A model generated the notes under the pieces. The model saw nothing but the letters and a program-made list of their open reading frames with translations. It had not been told where the DNA came from and ran no database searches. Positions 34,177 through 42,525 of a stretch of 64,000 bases of DNA are shown here, piece after piece. The translations under genes were made by a program, and so were the position numbers. Positions within the stretch are counted from its first letter, which is position 1; every line of letters begins with the position of its first letter. The DNA lies in assembly GCA_964342825.1 (NCBI GenBank), contig CAYFHO010000012.1, positions 1 through 64,000 of the forward strand. Reading direction: 5' to 3'. This DNA comes from AAA164-E04 sp964342825 (GTDB lineage Bacteria; Verrucomicrobiota; Verrucomicrobiia; Limisphaerales; AAA164-E04).

Positions 34177-36405
34177 ATGAAAACCATACTCCAATCCATG
34201 CGTTCGCAGGCAGTACTCAGTTTAATCCTGATTCCAAGCCTCGTCGGTTGCCAGACCCGCTCCCGGCACACGGTGGTGCATCATGGACCGCGTCCTCATG
34301 TGGTTCGGGAAGTGACGACAACAACCACGACGACCAAACCTACACCTGCTCCAGCGCCAGCTCCCGCACCTGTTCAGGCTGTGCAGCCCGTTCAACAACC
34401 GGTTCCCGTCGAAAATACAACAGTCAGCATTCAGGTGCCTGATCCCTTGCAGTTGAGTCCCGCCGCTCAAGAGTTGGTGAAACTCCATGAATCCTTGGTC
34501 GGGGAATCGGTCATGCTTACTTTTGTGGATCACTCAACTTATCCCTTTAACCTGACGGCAGATCAAATCATCTACCTGCAGGATATTGGCGTATCTGAGG
34601 ATGTCTTGAGTGCGATGATTCAACGGGACGCATTCCTAACAGGAGAACCGCCCGCAACCATCGCAGATGCTGCTCAGGCAACGCTTAACGAACCTGATTC
34701 ATCTCCAGCTGGCATTGCTCCTAGTACCGTCGCCGTTTCCACCGCAGACCAACCGGTTTACGCTTCAAATCCGCCTCCGGCAGCACAGCAGGAACCTGCA
34801 ACCGTCACAGAAACTCGTGTTGTGGCCAGAGAATATTTCCACGAGCAGCTGGCACCCTATGGGGCTTGGGTTCACATCTCGGATTATGGATGGTGCTGGC
34901 GGCCCACTGTGGCAGTGGCAAACGTTAATTGGCGTCCTTATTACGACAACGGTCGATGGATTTACAGTGACCAGGGTTGGTATTGGCATTCTTACTATTC
35001 CTGGGGTTGGGCTCCGTTCCATTATGGCAGATGGACCAGACACGCTTCCTTCGGGTGGGTTTGGGCTCCGGATACTGTTTGGGGTCCTTCATGGGTGACC
35101 TGGAGATATGCGAACGATTTCTGCGGTTGGGCTCCATTACCTCCTGCCGCCGTGTATCGTAGTGGAATTGGATTCACTTATCGTGGTTCCAGAGTTGGCT
35201 TGAGCTTTGGATTCGGTCTGGGTTTCGATCATTTTGCCTTTGTTTCACGTCGCCATTTCACGCACCCACGGGTGGGGCGACACGGGCTGGGTAGAGACCA
35301 TGCTCGAAACATCTACAACCGGACAACTGTAATCAATAATTACAACATTGTGAATAACAACACTGTGATCAATAACGGTATCAGTCCGGAAAGGATCGCT
35401 GCAGGAAACAGTCAGGAGATTAAGAAGATTCCATTAAGAGAAGTATCTTCTGCGGAAAACGCTCGCCTTGCCAGTACGGATGGCAGGCAGGTCAGATCTT
35501 TGCCAGTTTTTCGCCCCAAGTTACCTCAACAATCCAGCACCGTTTCTCAACGTGTATTGGATAAGCAATCCAGCAGGGTGGCCATGGTGCGTCCACAAAA
35601 GAGCTCGGAAAATATTAAACTGAATCGAGGCCAGTCCAGCAATCGACTTGCCACCTCTTCGGTCAATCAACGACCAACTGTTTCCAGCAATGGAAGACCA
35701 AGTGGAAATCGCTCCAGCGAGGCAAATCTCAAACGGCCTTCGAGTAATAATTCGAGAAGTGGATCACTCAGAACGAGTTCACGTCCCTCGACTGCCCGGC
35801 GTTCACCCACCGTAAGCAGCCGTCCCTCGGTTTCATCACGAAACAGTTCGGTATCCACTCGAAGCAATAATAGTGTTCAGAGTTCTCGCCCCCAATATGT
35901 GCAACCATCCACTAATAATCGTCCAACTGTGACTCCGCGCTCGAGTGCAAGTTCCAGAAATCGCGAATCGATTACCTACACTCCGCGTCCTCGCACTTCA
36001 TCGACCTCGATCAGTTCTCAACCAAGGACTGTGACGCCCAGTGCGAGCACTCGGCCTTCCATCAGGACACAGCCCAATCGAACACAGGTGCAGCCGCGCA
36101 CGTATAGCCGTCCATCACCTCAAACTTCACAAAGGCCGTCGTTGGCGCCTCGATCAACGCCAGAGCCAAGATCAAGTAGCGTTGCTCCAAGATCGCAACC
36201 ACAACCATCGCGCAGCTACTCAAGACCGGCTCCTTCCGCTTCTCGTCCGTCCAGCGGTTCGGTCAGCCAACGATCCATCACACCTCCTTCGTCCAGGTCC
36301 GTTCCTTCGTTCAGATCGTCGGCCCCTGCGAGTGGAAGTCGTCCCTCAAGCGCACCGTCTGGAGGTTCCTCTGGCGCCAGTCGCCCAAGTCGCCCCGGCC
36401 GTTAA
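34177..36405 (+). CDS. DUF6600-type lipoprotein with Ser/Arg/Pro-rich low-complexity tail
   Basis: This protein has 742 residues from ATG 34177, chosen for the AGAGGAAAG SD and the lipoprotein signal (lipobox LVGC, Cys 25). Then comes a Pro/Ala/Thr-rich linker and a small helical segment (about 105-150). A Trp/Tyr-rich DUF6600 domain follows (about 215-330) with YGAWVHISDYGWCWRP and repeated W-x-Y-x-x-x-G-x-W units. A Tyr/Asn stretch (about 385-405) precedes a tail of about 300 residues made almost only of Ser, Arg, Pro, Thr and Gln. The tail is strongly basic and looks disordered. It is probably a surface protein that binds polymers or nucleic acid, which is inference. Confidence 0.8.
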   Translation: MKTILQSMRSQAVLSLILIPSLVGCQTRSRHTVVHHGPRPHVVREVTTTTTTTKPTPAPAPAPAPVQAVQPVQQPVPVENTTVSIQVPDPLQLSPAAQELVKLHESLVGESVMLTFVDHSTYPFNLTADQIIYLQDIGVSEDVLSAMIQRDAFLTGEPPATIADAAQATLNEPDSSPAGIAPSTVAVSTADQPVYASNPPPAAQQEPATVTETRVVAREYFHEQLAPYGAWVHISDYGWCWRPTVAVANVNWRPYYDNGRWIYSDQGWYWHSYYSWGWAPFHYGRWTRHASFGWVWAPDTVWGPSWVTWRYANDFCGWAPLPPAAVYRSGIGFTYRGSRVGLSFGFGLGFDHFAFVSRRHFTHPRVGRHGLGRDHARNIYNRTTVINNYNIVNNNTVINNGISPERIAAGNSQEIKKIPLREVSSAENARLASTDGRQVRSLPVFRPKLPQQSSTVSQRVLDKQSSRVAMVRPQKSSENIKLNRGQSSNRLATSSVNQRPTVSSNGRPSGNRSSEANLKRPSSNNSRSGSLRTSSRPSTARRSPTVSSRPSVSSRNSSVSTRSNNSVQSSRPQYVQPSTNNRPTVTPRSSASSRNRESITYTPRPRTSSTSISSQPRTVTPSASTRPSIRTQPNRTQVQPRTYSRPSPQTSQRPSLAPRSTPEPRSSSVAPRSQPQPSRSYSRPAPSASRPSSGSVSQRSITPPSSRSVPSFRSSAPASGSRPSSAPSGGSSGASRPSRPGR

Positions 36406-36426
36406 CAAGCAATTGAAAGGGTGGAT

Positions 36427-37425
36427 ATGATGATGGGGATCAAACTACAAACAATCGTTGGTGTCACCGCAATCTCCTTGCAGAGCATGCTGATAGGTCA
36501 AACGAATGACAAGGTATCGCGTTTGTTGTATGAAACTGCCTTTGAAAACGAGGAGGGATATTCTACCGAAGCTGACCTTATCGGGCAAAATGGTTGGATA
36601 GGTTTTGCTGGAGGAGACACCTTTCTTGAAACTTCCAATGACGGTTCATCCGGATTATTGACTGATTTTTTGGAAGGCGAGGGGCAGCAGGCGTATATCG
36701 GATTCGTTAAACCCGATTATGAGACTGATGTTGAATTTCTCAGCCTCCTTCAGCCCTTGAACTTTGCTCCGTCCGAAAGTGGTGGTCAGTTGGTCAGGTT
36801 TACCGTCAGTGTTGGCATTCTGGATTCCACCAATGGAGAGCGTGATAATTTCCGTTGGAGCATTTACAACACGGAAGGATTCAGGTTGTTTTCCCTGGAT
36901 TTTGATAACGAAACAAAAGCGATCTCCTATGCTCTGGATGATGCCGAGCCCTTACAGTCCACTGGGTTCGAGTTTGATAACGACACGTTCTATAACCTTA
37001 GAATGGATATTGATTTTCAAGGTAACAAGTGGTCGGCATGGGCGAGTGACGTGTTATTGATTGAGGACCTGCCGGTCAGTACCCAGAATCTCAAGCGAGA
37101 CTTAAGCGATATCGATGCAGTATGGGCCATCTTTAAACCCGACGCTCCGGGAGACAATTTCATGGTTTTTGATAATTACAGAATTGAAGTCATAGAAGAT
37201 GCTCCTCCTCCGCCGACATTGAAGCCATTGGGTCAGTTGCCCAACGGAGGTTTTGTCATTCGGATCGAAGGGCAGCCCAACACTGTTTACCAGATTGAGG
37301 CGACCTCAGATTTTACCAACTGGAGTGTCGTTCAAAATAAAATCGATCTCGGGGCGACCGGCAGAGTTGACTGGGTGGACGACTCAGCAAGCACCAGCCA
37401 GACTCGATTCTACAGACTTCAATAG
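36427..37425 (+). CDS. Secreted protein with concanavalin-like domain and C-terminal module
   Basis: This 332-residue protein starts from the second ATG (36427); a start at 36421 adds two residues. A signal peptide (about 1-22) is followed by a beta-rich domain (about 35-250) with the look of a concanavalin-like or LamG sandwich. A short C-terminal module (about 262-332) then contains GGFVIRIEGQPNTVYQIEAT and SDFTNWSVV, typical of verrucomicrobial secreted proteins. No catalytic residues are apparent. It starts 21 bp after the DUF6600 gene and is probably co-transcribed. Confidence 0.65.
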   Translation: MMMGIKLQTIVGVTAISLQSMLIGQTNDKVSRLLYETAFENEEGYSTEADLIGQNGWIGFAGGDTFLETSNDGSSGLLTDFLEGEGQQAYIGFVKPDYETDVEFLSLLQPLNFAPSESGGQLVRFTVSVGILDSTNGERDNFRWSIYNTEGFRLFSLDFDNETKAISYALDDAEPLQSTGFEFDNDTFYNLRMDIDFQGNKWSAWASDVLLIEDLPVSTQNLKRDLSDIDAVWAIFKPDAPGDNFMVFDNYRIEVIEDAPPPPTLKPLGQLPNGGFVIRIEGQPNTVYQIEATSDFTNWSVVQNKIDLGATGRVDWVDDSASTSQTRFYRLQ

Positions 37426-37466
37426 CCTTTCAAATCTGCATTCTGAATTGGAAAGCTCGTCGAAAT

Positions 37467-37505
37467 AATAAGCCCGGTTGATGAAAGTCAACCGGGCTTA
37501 TTTTT
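37467..37505. terminator. Bidirectional terminator between convergent genes
   Basis: A perfect 15-bp stem starts AATAAGCCCGGTTGA, has the loop TGAAAG and closes with TCAACCGGGCTTATT, with T and A tracts on either side. It serves the plus-strand gene ending at 37425 and the minus-strand gene ending at 37525. Confidence 0.9.
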
Positions 37506-37524
37506 AGATTCAATGATTGATGGA

Positions 37525-37950
37525 TCAGTTCTTCTTTTTATAAACATCCAACGAAGGTTCCTCATCTCGGAAACTTTCAAAGTTAGTTGCCAGGGTTAAT
37601 GTTCGGTAGCCCATTCGATAGACGATGGTGCGGTCGTCGTAAATATCCGCAATGTTGCTCTCGCTCTCACCAGCCTTGATGTCGGTCAGTTTCAATATTT
37701 TCAAATCGCCCGCTTTCTCTGCGCTCGCTTTGCCTTCTGCGTAGATGAATGTCTCTCCCTCCAACGTTTGCATCCAGAATTTGAATTTGGCTTCCTTAAA
37801 TTCCAAAACCTGTTTGAATTTTTGGCCATCATCATTGGTTTTTTCCACGGCCCATTTTCCGGCTAAACGATCCAGCTCAGCGGCTTCACCTTTGGTAGTC
37901 AGCAGGGTGGCTACGGTCAACAGAAGGAAGTATTTTAATATTGTTTTCAT
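37525..37950 (-). CDS. Small secreted hypothetical protein
   Basis: This protein has 141 residues from ATG 37950; a TTG at 37956 would add two. A signal peptide (about 1-25) precedes a beta-rich domain that begins LDRLAGKWAVEKTNDDGQKF. The strands and the GKW motif recall lipocalin-like or TIGR03067-type proteins of this phylum. Function is unknown. It stands alone, divergent from the sulfatase gene. Confidence 0.6.
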   Translation of the reverse strand: MKTILKYFLLLTVATLLTTKGEAAELDRLAGKWAVEKTNDDGQKFKQVLEFKEAKFKFWMQTLEGETFIYAEGKASAEKAGDLKILKLTDIKAGESESNIADIYDDRTIVYRMGYRTLTLATNFESFRDEEPSLDVYKKKN

Positions 37951-37991
37951 GATCAATTTAATTTCAACATGGTTGGCAGAAATCCACCATT

Positions 37992-39497
37992 ATGATGAAA
38001 TTAACCAATGGACAAGGGGAATCTGATCTTATCTGCTCAAATTTCCCCCTTTTTCACCATCAGAACAAGAAAGCGACGAATCATACATTGCGTGCAGTGG
38101 TGATGGTATTGTTATGTTATACATTGATGCTGCCAGTGATCGGTGAAGCAGGATCTCCCAATGTTATTCTGGTGATGGCGGATGACTTAGGCTGGAGTGA
38201 TACAGGGTTCAACGGAAATCGTGTGGTCCAAACTCCTCATCTGGATCAGATGGCAAGCAACGGCCTGGTGTTTGATCGCTTTTATTCAGCTGCACCTGTT
38301 TGTAGCCCCACCCGTGGATCCTGTTTGACCGGGCGACATCCGTATCGATACGGCATTCCGACTGCCAACGCCGGGCACATTTTGGAAGGCGAATGGACTT
38401 TGGCTGAATTATTAAAAGCTCAGGGCTACAGAACGGGACATTTTGGGAAATGGCACCTTGGGACTTTGACCAAAAGCGGACGCGATTCGAATCGAGGAGG
38501 TGACCGAAATCATCAACATTTTGCACCTCCCACCCAGCATGGTTTTGACACTTATTTCAGTACCGAAGCTAAAACTCCCACCTGGGATCCACTATGGTCC
38601 CCCAAGAAGCACAATCGTACCTGGTGGGATCCCGTTTCCGCGAAAGAGCGAGCCATTTATGGCACTGCTTATTGGACTCCTGAAGGCAAGGTGGAGGAAT
38701 CATTGGAAGGGGATGACTCCAGAGTGATCATGGATCGGGCTTTGAAATTTATTGAAGGAACCGTCCGTGAGGAGGTTCCATTCTTCACCGTTATTTGGTT
38801 TCATGCCCCGCATCTTCCTGTGGTTTCCGGCGAAAAATGGACCAAACCTTATGAAACTCTGGGTGGCTATCATAAGCACTACTATGGCTGCATCTCTGCT
38901 TTGGATCATCAAATCGGACGCCTGAGGAAATCTCTAAAAGAATGGAAAGTTTCCGACAATACCATGGTTTGGTTTTGTTCAGACAACGGTCCTGAAGGAA
39001 AAAGCTTCCAAGCCCCTGGTTCCGCATGGCCACTAAATGGGCGTAAACGCAGTTTGCATGATGGAGGCATTCGCGTGCCGGCTGTTCTTGAATGGCCGAA
39101 ACATGTTGCCAAAGGAAAACGCACCAATATGCCCGCAGTCACCAGCGATTACCTGCCCACCATTGCGGATATTCTCGATGTCACGCTACCCAACAGGCCT
39201 TATGATGGGCAAAGCCTTCGTCACCTGATTACTGACCCTGATGGTCACGAAGTCAAATTGATTAAAGACCGCGAAATTGGATTTCAATCAGGCAAACAGT
39301 ATGCCTGGATGAAGGGGAGCTTGAAGTATTATAGTCCTGATCAAGGTAAGACGGATTTCTTGTTTAATCTAGACGAGGATATTTCCGAATCAGTTAACCT
39401 GGCTGAAAAAATGCCTGACGTACTCCGGGGGCTCAAGCAATCGTTCCATCAATGGAAACAGTCCACTAAGAAAAGTGCCAGTGGTGCGCATTATTGA
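37992..39497 (+). CDS. Secreted arylsulfatase-type sulfatase
   Basis: The frame has 501 residues. The first about 30 are unlike coding sequence, so the true start may be a TTG near 38085 or ATG 38103, both leading straight into a signal peptide. The sulfatase core has NVILVMADDLGWSD (metal-binding Asp pair, residues 64-65) and the formylglycine site C104-S-P-T-R-G-S in the C-x-P-x-R form. GRHPYRYG and a C-terminal metal site with FCSDNGPEG also match. It hydrolyses sulfate esters, probably of algal or animal polysaccharides. No sulfatase-maturating enzyme is adjacent. Confidence 0.9.
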   Translation: MMKLTNGQGESDLICSNFPLFHHQNKKATNHTLRAVVMVLLCYTLMLPVIGEAGSPNVILVMADDLGWSDTGFNGNRVVQTPHLDQMASNGLVFDRFYSAAPVCSPTRGSCLTGRHPYRYGIPTANAGHILEGEWTLAELLKAQGYRTGHFGKWHLGTLTKSGRDSNRGGDRNHQHFAPPTQHGFDTYFSTEAKTPTWDPLWSPKKHNRTWWDPVSAKERAIYGTAYWTPEGKVEESLEGDDSRVIMDRALKFIEGTVREEVPFFTVIWFHAPHLPVVSGEKWTKPYETLGGYHKHYYGCISALDHQIGRLRKSLKEWKVSDNTMVWFCSDNGPEGKSFQAPGSAWPLNGRKRSLHDGGIRVPAVLEWPKHVAKGKRTNMPAVTSDYLPTIADILDVTLPNRPYDGQSLRHLITDPDGHEVKLIKDREIGFQSGKQYAWMKGSLKYYSPDQGKTDFLFNLDEDISESVNLAEKMPDVLRGLKQSFHQWKQSTKKSASGAHY

Positions 39498-39538
39498 GGG
39501 GGCCCTCCCTTTTTTGACTCATCTTTACCTTTCCAGAT

Positions 39539-40234
39539 ATGTCACAAGAATCTTTATACAACAAACTGGTTGATTCTCCAATGGCGGTGCGTATCGCGCC
39601 CTTTATTTTGTTTCTCATCCTCACAAGTTTACAGGGGCAATTTGGAGAAAGTTCTGCTTTTTGGCTTTATTTCATCAAGTCGGTTGTTGGTGTCGGTTTG
39701 ATTGCTTGGATGTGGCCGCGCGTAAAGGAAATGCGATGGAGTTTCAGCTGGGAGGCAGTAGTTGTTGGAGTTCTGGTCTATGCTCTCTGGGTTGGCTTAG
39801 ACCCTTATTTTCCTCACTTGAGTGATTTTGGTGAGAAAGATTCTGAAGAAACCTTTGTATGGAATCCGCATGCATTTTTCGGGCAAGGAACCGTGCTCGC
39901 CTGGTTATTCATTGTTGTCCGCATTCTTGGGATGACCTTAGTGGTGCCCCCACTGGAAGAAGTATTTTATCGCTCGACGATTTACCGCTACATCATCCAA
40001 CCCCAATTCGATAAAATTCCCCTGGGTCAATTGCATTGGGGAGCCTTCATTGGAACTTCTGCCCTTTTCGGTCTTGCACACAACGAATGGTTATCTGGGA
40101 TTTTATGTGGTCTTTTGTATCAATGGCTGGTCATTCGAAAGCAACGATTGGGGGATGCAATGACAGCTCACGCGATTACCAATTTCTTGCTTGGTTCTCA
40201 TGTCGCTCTGCGTGGTGCCTGGCAGTTCTGGTGA
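39539..40234 (+). CDS. CPBP family intramembrane metalloprotease (CAAX-type, exosortase-linked)
   Basis: This 231-residue membrane protein has about six helices. The CPBP motifs are EEVFYRSTIYRY (E-E-x-x-x-R), FGLAHNEW (catalytic His region), and DAMTAHAITNFLLG (second His). This form matches the 'CAAX prenyl protease-related' group (TIGR03008), which is found with exosortase/PEP-CTERM systems. It may process an anchored protein at the membrane. No exosortase or PEP-CTERM protein is in the window. It follows the sulfatase by 42 bp. Confidence 0.8.
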   Translation: MSQESLYNKLVDSPMAVRIAPFILFLILTSLQGQFGESSAFWLYFIKSVVGVGLIAWMWPRVKEMRWSFSWEAVVVGVLVYALWVGLDPYFPHLSDFGEKDSEETFVWNPHAFFGQGTVLAWLFIVVRILGMTLVVPPLEEVFYRSTIYRYIIQPQFDKIPLGQLHWGAFIGTSALFGLAHNEWLSGILCGLLYQWLVIRKQRLGDAMTAHAITNFLLGSHVALRGAWQFW

Positions 40235-40351
40235 AAATTTCAGGTTGATTCGGTGATCCAGGAGAACACCGCGCCACCTTCCAGTTTCCTTCAAATGACT
40301 GGTAGATTGCGGTGCTTCAGGTTGCAGGTTCTTGGATGGATTGCAATTTCC

Positions 40352-40390
40352 ATTGACTCTGGTTTTATGGGGTGCGGTTCAGAGTGGTGG
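40352..40390 (+). repeat. Direct repeat, copy A
   Basis: The segment ATTGACTCTGGTTTTATGGG and the next about 18 bases match 40547-40583, which begins ATCGACTCCGGTTTTTATGG. About 20 bases align with only a few changes, and the match weakens after that. Its spacing brackets the larger repeat element. Confidence 0.6.
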
Positions 40391-40524
40391 GAAAGCGGCC
40401 TGCATCCTGGTAGGGATGTTCACGACGCCTTGGGACTGCGCGTCCAGAGGTGTGTCCGCACATTGCTGTAGGCTATTGTATATTCCCAACGCGCTCACGG
40501 CCCCGCGGCAGCGTGGCCCTACCA
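40371..40524 (+). repeat. Dispersed repeat element, copy 1
   Basis: The core, 40408-40524, begins TGGTAGGG and ends CCCTACCA, an inverted terminal repeat. It shares CACATTGCTGTAGGCTATTG and CGCTCACGGCCCCGCGGCAG with the element at 47910-48056 read on the other strand. The similarity extends left to about 40371 (GGTGCGGTTCAGAGTGG). The sequence also contains smaller palindromes. It encodes nothing and lies between two genes. Confidence 0.85.
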
Positions 40525-40546
40525 TGTTGATTCCCCGTCAGTTTGA

Positions 40547-40583
40547 ATCGACTCCGGTTTTTATGGGCGCTTCGCTCAGCTGG
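40547..40583 (+). repeat. Direct repeat, copy B
   Basis: The counterpart of 40352-40390, located 22 bp after the core of repeat copy 1. The two copies together flank the element like a duplicated target or a tandem unit. Confidence 0.6.
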
Positions 40584-40632
40584 TCACTTGATTTAACATT
40601 CAGATTGATGCATTTTTCATCGAGTCTACAAC

Positions 40633-41571
40633 GTGGAATATAAAGATTATTATCAAACTTTAGGTGTCGCCAAGGGAGCCAGCACGGATGAAATCCGGAA
40701 GGCTTTCAGGAAGCTCGCGCGCAAATACCATCCGGATGTATCGGGAGGCAACCCAGGGGCTGAAGAAAAATTCAAGGAAATCAATGAAGCCTATGAGGTC
40801 TTGAGTGATCCCGATAAACGTCAAAAATATGATACACTGGGCAGCAACTGGAAGCAGGGTGGGGGATTCCGACCTCCTCCCGGCTGGCAGGGCAGAGGCC
40901 CAGGGGGAGGCCGCCCTGATTTTGATTTTGATCTGGGGGGAACTGGCTTCAGTGATTTCTTTGAGCAGTTCTTTGGCGGTGGTCGCGGCCATTCACCTTT
41001 TGGAGCAGGTCACCATGGCCCATCCAGGGGGGTAGATGTTCAGGCTGACATCATGGTCACTTTGGAAGAGGTGCTTCATGGCTCTATTCGTTCGATCACA
41101 TTGAAAGATCGCACCGGTGCCGGGGGGACGAAACAGTTCAAAGTCAAGATTCCTAAAGGAGTTTCAGATGGACAAAAATTACGGCTCGCAGGGAAGGGAG
41201 AAATGGGGCATGGGAGCAACCAGGCTGGAGACCTGTACTTGATCGTTAGATATGCCCGTCATCCCGATTTCAAGGTGCAAAAAGGCAACCTTATTTATGA
41301 ACTCGCGCTGGCTCCATGGGATGCTGTACTGGGAGGGCAGGTGCAGGTTCCGACACTTCAGGGGCACGTCCAGATCCGGATTCCTGGTGGGAGTCAAAAT
41401 GGCCAAAAATTGCGACTCAAAGCCAAAGGTTTGCCGACGAGTGATGGTCATGAAGGAGATCTCCACGTGCTTCTAAAGGTGGAAATGCCTAAGGAAATTT
41501 CAGAATCCGAGAAAGAAATTTGGGAAAAACTCAGACAAGTTTCTTCTTTTCAGCCCGGGCTGGATCGTTGA
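40633..41571 (+). CDS. DnaJ-class chaperone (CbpA-like, no zinc domain)
   Basis: This 312-residue protein starts with GTG 40633. A J domain covers about 4-66 with the HPD motif in RKYHPDVSG. A Gly/Phe/Pro-rich linker (about 75-130) is followed by the two C-terminal substrate-binding domains (about 135-300) with VTLEEVLHGS and IPKGVSDGQKLRL. The CxxCxGxG zinc-finger repeats of DnaJ are missing, so it matches the CbpA or type II co-chaperones. It would stimulate a DnaK partner in the cytoplasm. The gene is single, with repeat copy 1 upstream. Confidence 0.93.
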   Translation: MEYKDYYQTLGVAKGASTDEIRKAFRKLARKYHPDVSGGNPGAEEKFKEINEAYEVLSDPDKRQKYDTLGSNWKQGGGFRPPPGWQGRGPGGGRPDFDFDLGGTGFSDFFEQFFGGGRGHSPFGAGHHGPSRGVDVQADIMVTLEEVLHGSIRSITLKDRTGAGGTKQFKVKIPKGVSDGQKLRLAGKGEMGHGSNQAGDLYLIVRYARHPDFKVQKGNLIYELALAPWDAVLGGQVQVPTLQGHVQIRIPGGSQNGQKLRLKAKGLPTSDGHEGDLHVLLKVEMPKEISESEKEIWEKLRQVSSFQPGLDR

Positions 41572-41604
41572 AATAATTGCCACCAACTTTGAGTAAGATT
41601 CATT

Positions 41605-42414
41605 CTAAAAAATTAACTCAAACTTATGGCCCGCTGACCAATCAAGAAACTTGGCAGCACTCCCGTTTTTGATCGCAAATTCTAGAAATCCGGTGGATGC
41701 CTCGATCAATGCCGGTTGTCCGTCAGGTGCATGACCATACGTTGGATGGATTCTTATGGAAATGACTCCATTTGGAATCCTTACCTTCAGGTCCAAATTC
41801 TTGATGCTGGCTGGAACACTTGAATGGGGAATGTTGGTGATCAAGTTTCCAAATCTATCCTCATGAATGATCTGTCCGAAAATACCGGTTTCTGAGATTT
41901 CATGTTTGGGCCATTCCAATGAAACCATGGAATCGATTTTTTCTCCTAATTGATTGGGGTTCACACCCAATGAAAGTTTGGCTGCAGCTGGAGCAAACAA
42001 ATCCCGTCCATGAAATGTATGGCTGATTTCCCCATCAAATTTCGAAGGATTCAGCCGAAAGACTTGCCGGAGATCCAGGTTTAAAATGGCCCAACTAAAA
42101 ATTCCATTATCTGGGCCAACCAGAAAACAGGAATTTGTTTCAATGATGAGACCGTTTCGTAACGTACCAACGCCAGGATCGATCACCGCCATGTGAACGG
42201 TTTTGGAAGGGAACCAGAGGATGGATTGCATCAGAATGAAAGCAGCTCCCCGTATGTTGCCTGGAGAGATGTGGTGGGTGATGTCAATAAGATGGGCCTT
42301 GGGATTTATCCCGACCATGACACCTTTCATCACTCCGACGAACCAATCGGATGTTCCGAAATCCGTGGTCAAGGAGATCGGTAATGACTCTGGTAAAAAC
42401 TCGGACATTGACAA
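41605..42414 (-). CDS. SAM hydrolase / SAM-hydroxide adenosyltransferase (DUF62 family)
   Basis: This is a 269-residue protein of the DUF62/chlorinase-fluorinase family. The N-terminal SLTTDFGTSDWFVGVMKG, then DITHHISPGN, and VIDPGVGT with VGPDNGIFSWA are the conserved blocks. Family members that have been tested cleave S-adenosylmethionine with water to adenosine and methionine, while chlorinases and fluorinases are rare. A triad with Asp, Arg and His is expected from the family; I did not map all three. It is convergent with the DnaJ-class gene and divergent from the dikinase. Confidence 0.88.
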   Translation of the reverse strand: MSMSEFLPESLPISLTTDFGTSDWFVGVMKGVMVGINPKAHLIDITHHISPGNIRGAAFILMQSILWFPSKTVHMAVIDPGVGTLRNGLIIETNSCFLVGPDNGIFSWAILNLDLRQVFRLNPSKFDGEISHTFHGRDLFAPAAAKLSLGVNPNQLGEKIDSMVSLEWPKHEISETGIFGQIIHEDRFGNLITNIPHSSVPASIKNLDLKVRIPNGVISIRIHPTYGHAPDGQPALIEASTGFLEFAIKNGSAAKFLDWSAGHKFELIF

Positions 42415-42525
42415 TGCTTGAGACTCTTTGATATGTTCCGCGCTCGTTTTTTGTGCCGCAAAGGGAAACGGGCGCGGACGGACTCCGACAATCTATTTTT
42501 TCAGATTCCACGCATAAAGAAAATT

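Larger units (their letters stand above)
40235..40632. other. 398 bp intergenic region occupied by repeat copy 1
   Basis: It contains the dispersed repeat (40371-40524) and two copies of a direct repeat of about 37 bases (40352-40390 and 40547-40583). I see no protein-coding frame with support. It is slightly richer in GC-rich palindromic segments than the surrounding genes. The DnaJ-class gene begins at 40633. Confidence 0.6.

Noticed and set aside
42418..42525. 36-residue N-terminal extension of pyruvate phosphate dikinase
   Set aside because: The basic sequence is not in the family and overlaps the promoter region of the divergent SAM hydrolase gene. The true start is the ATG at 42526.
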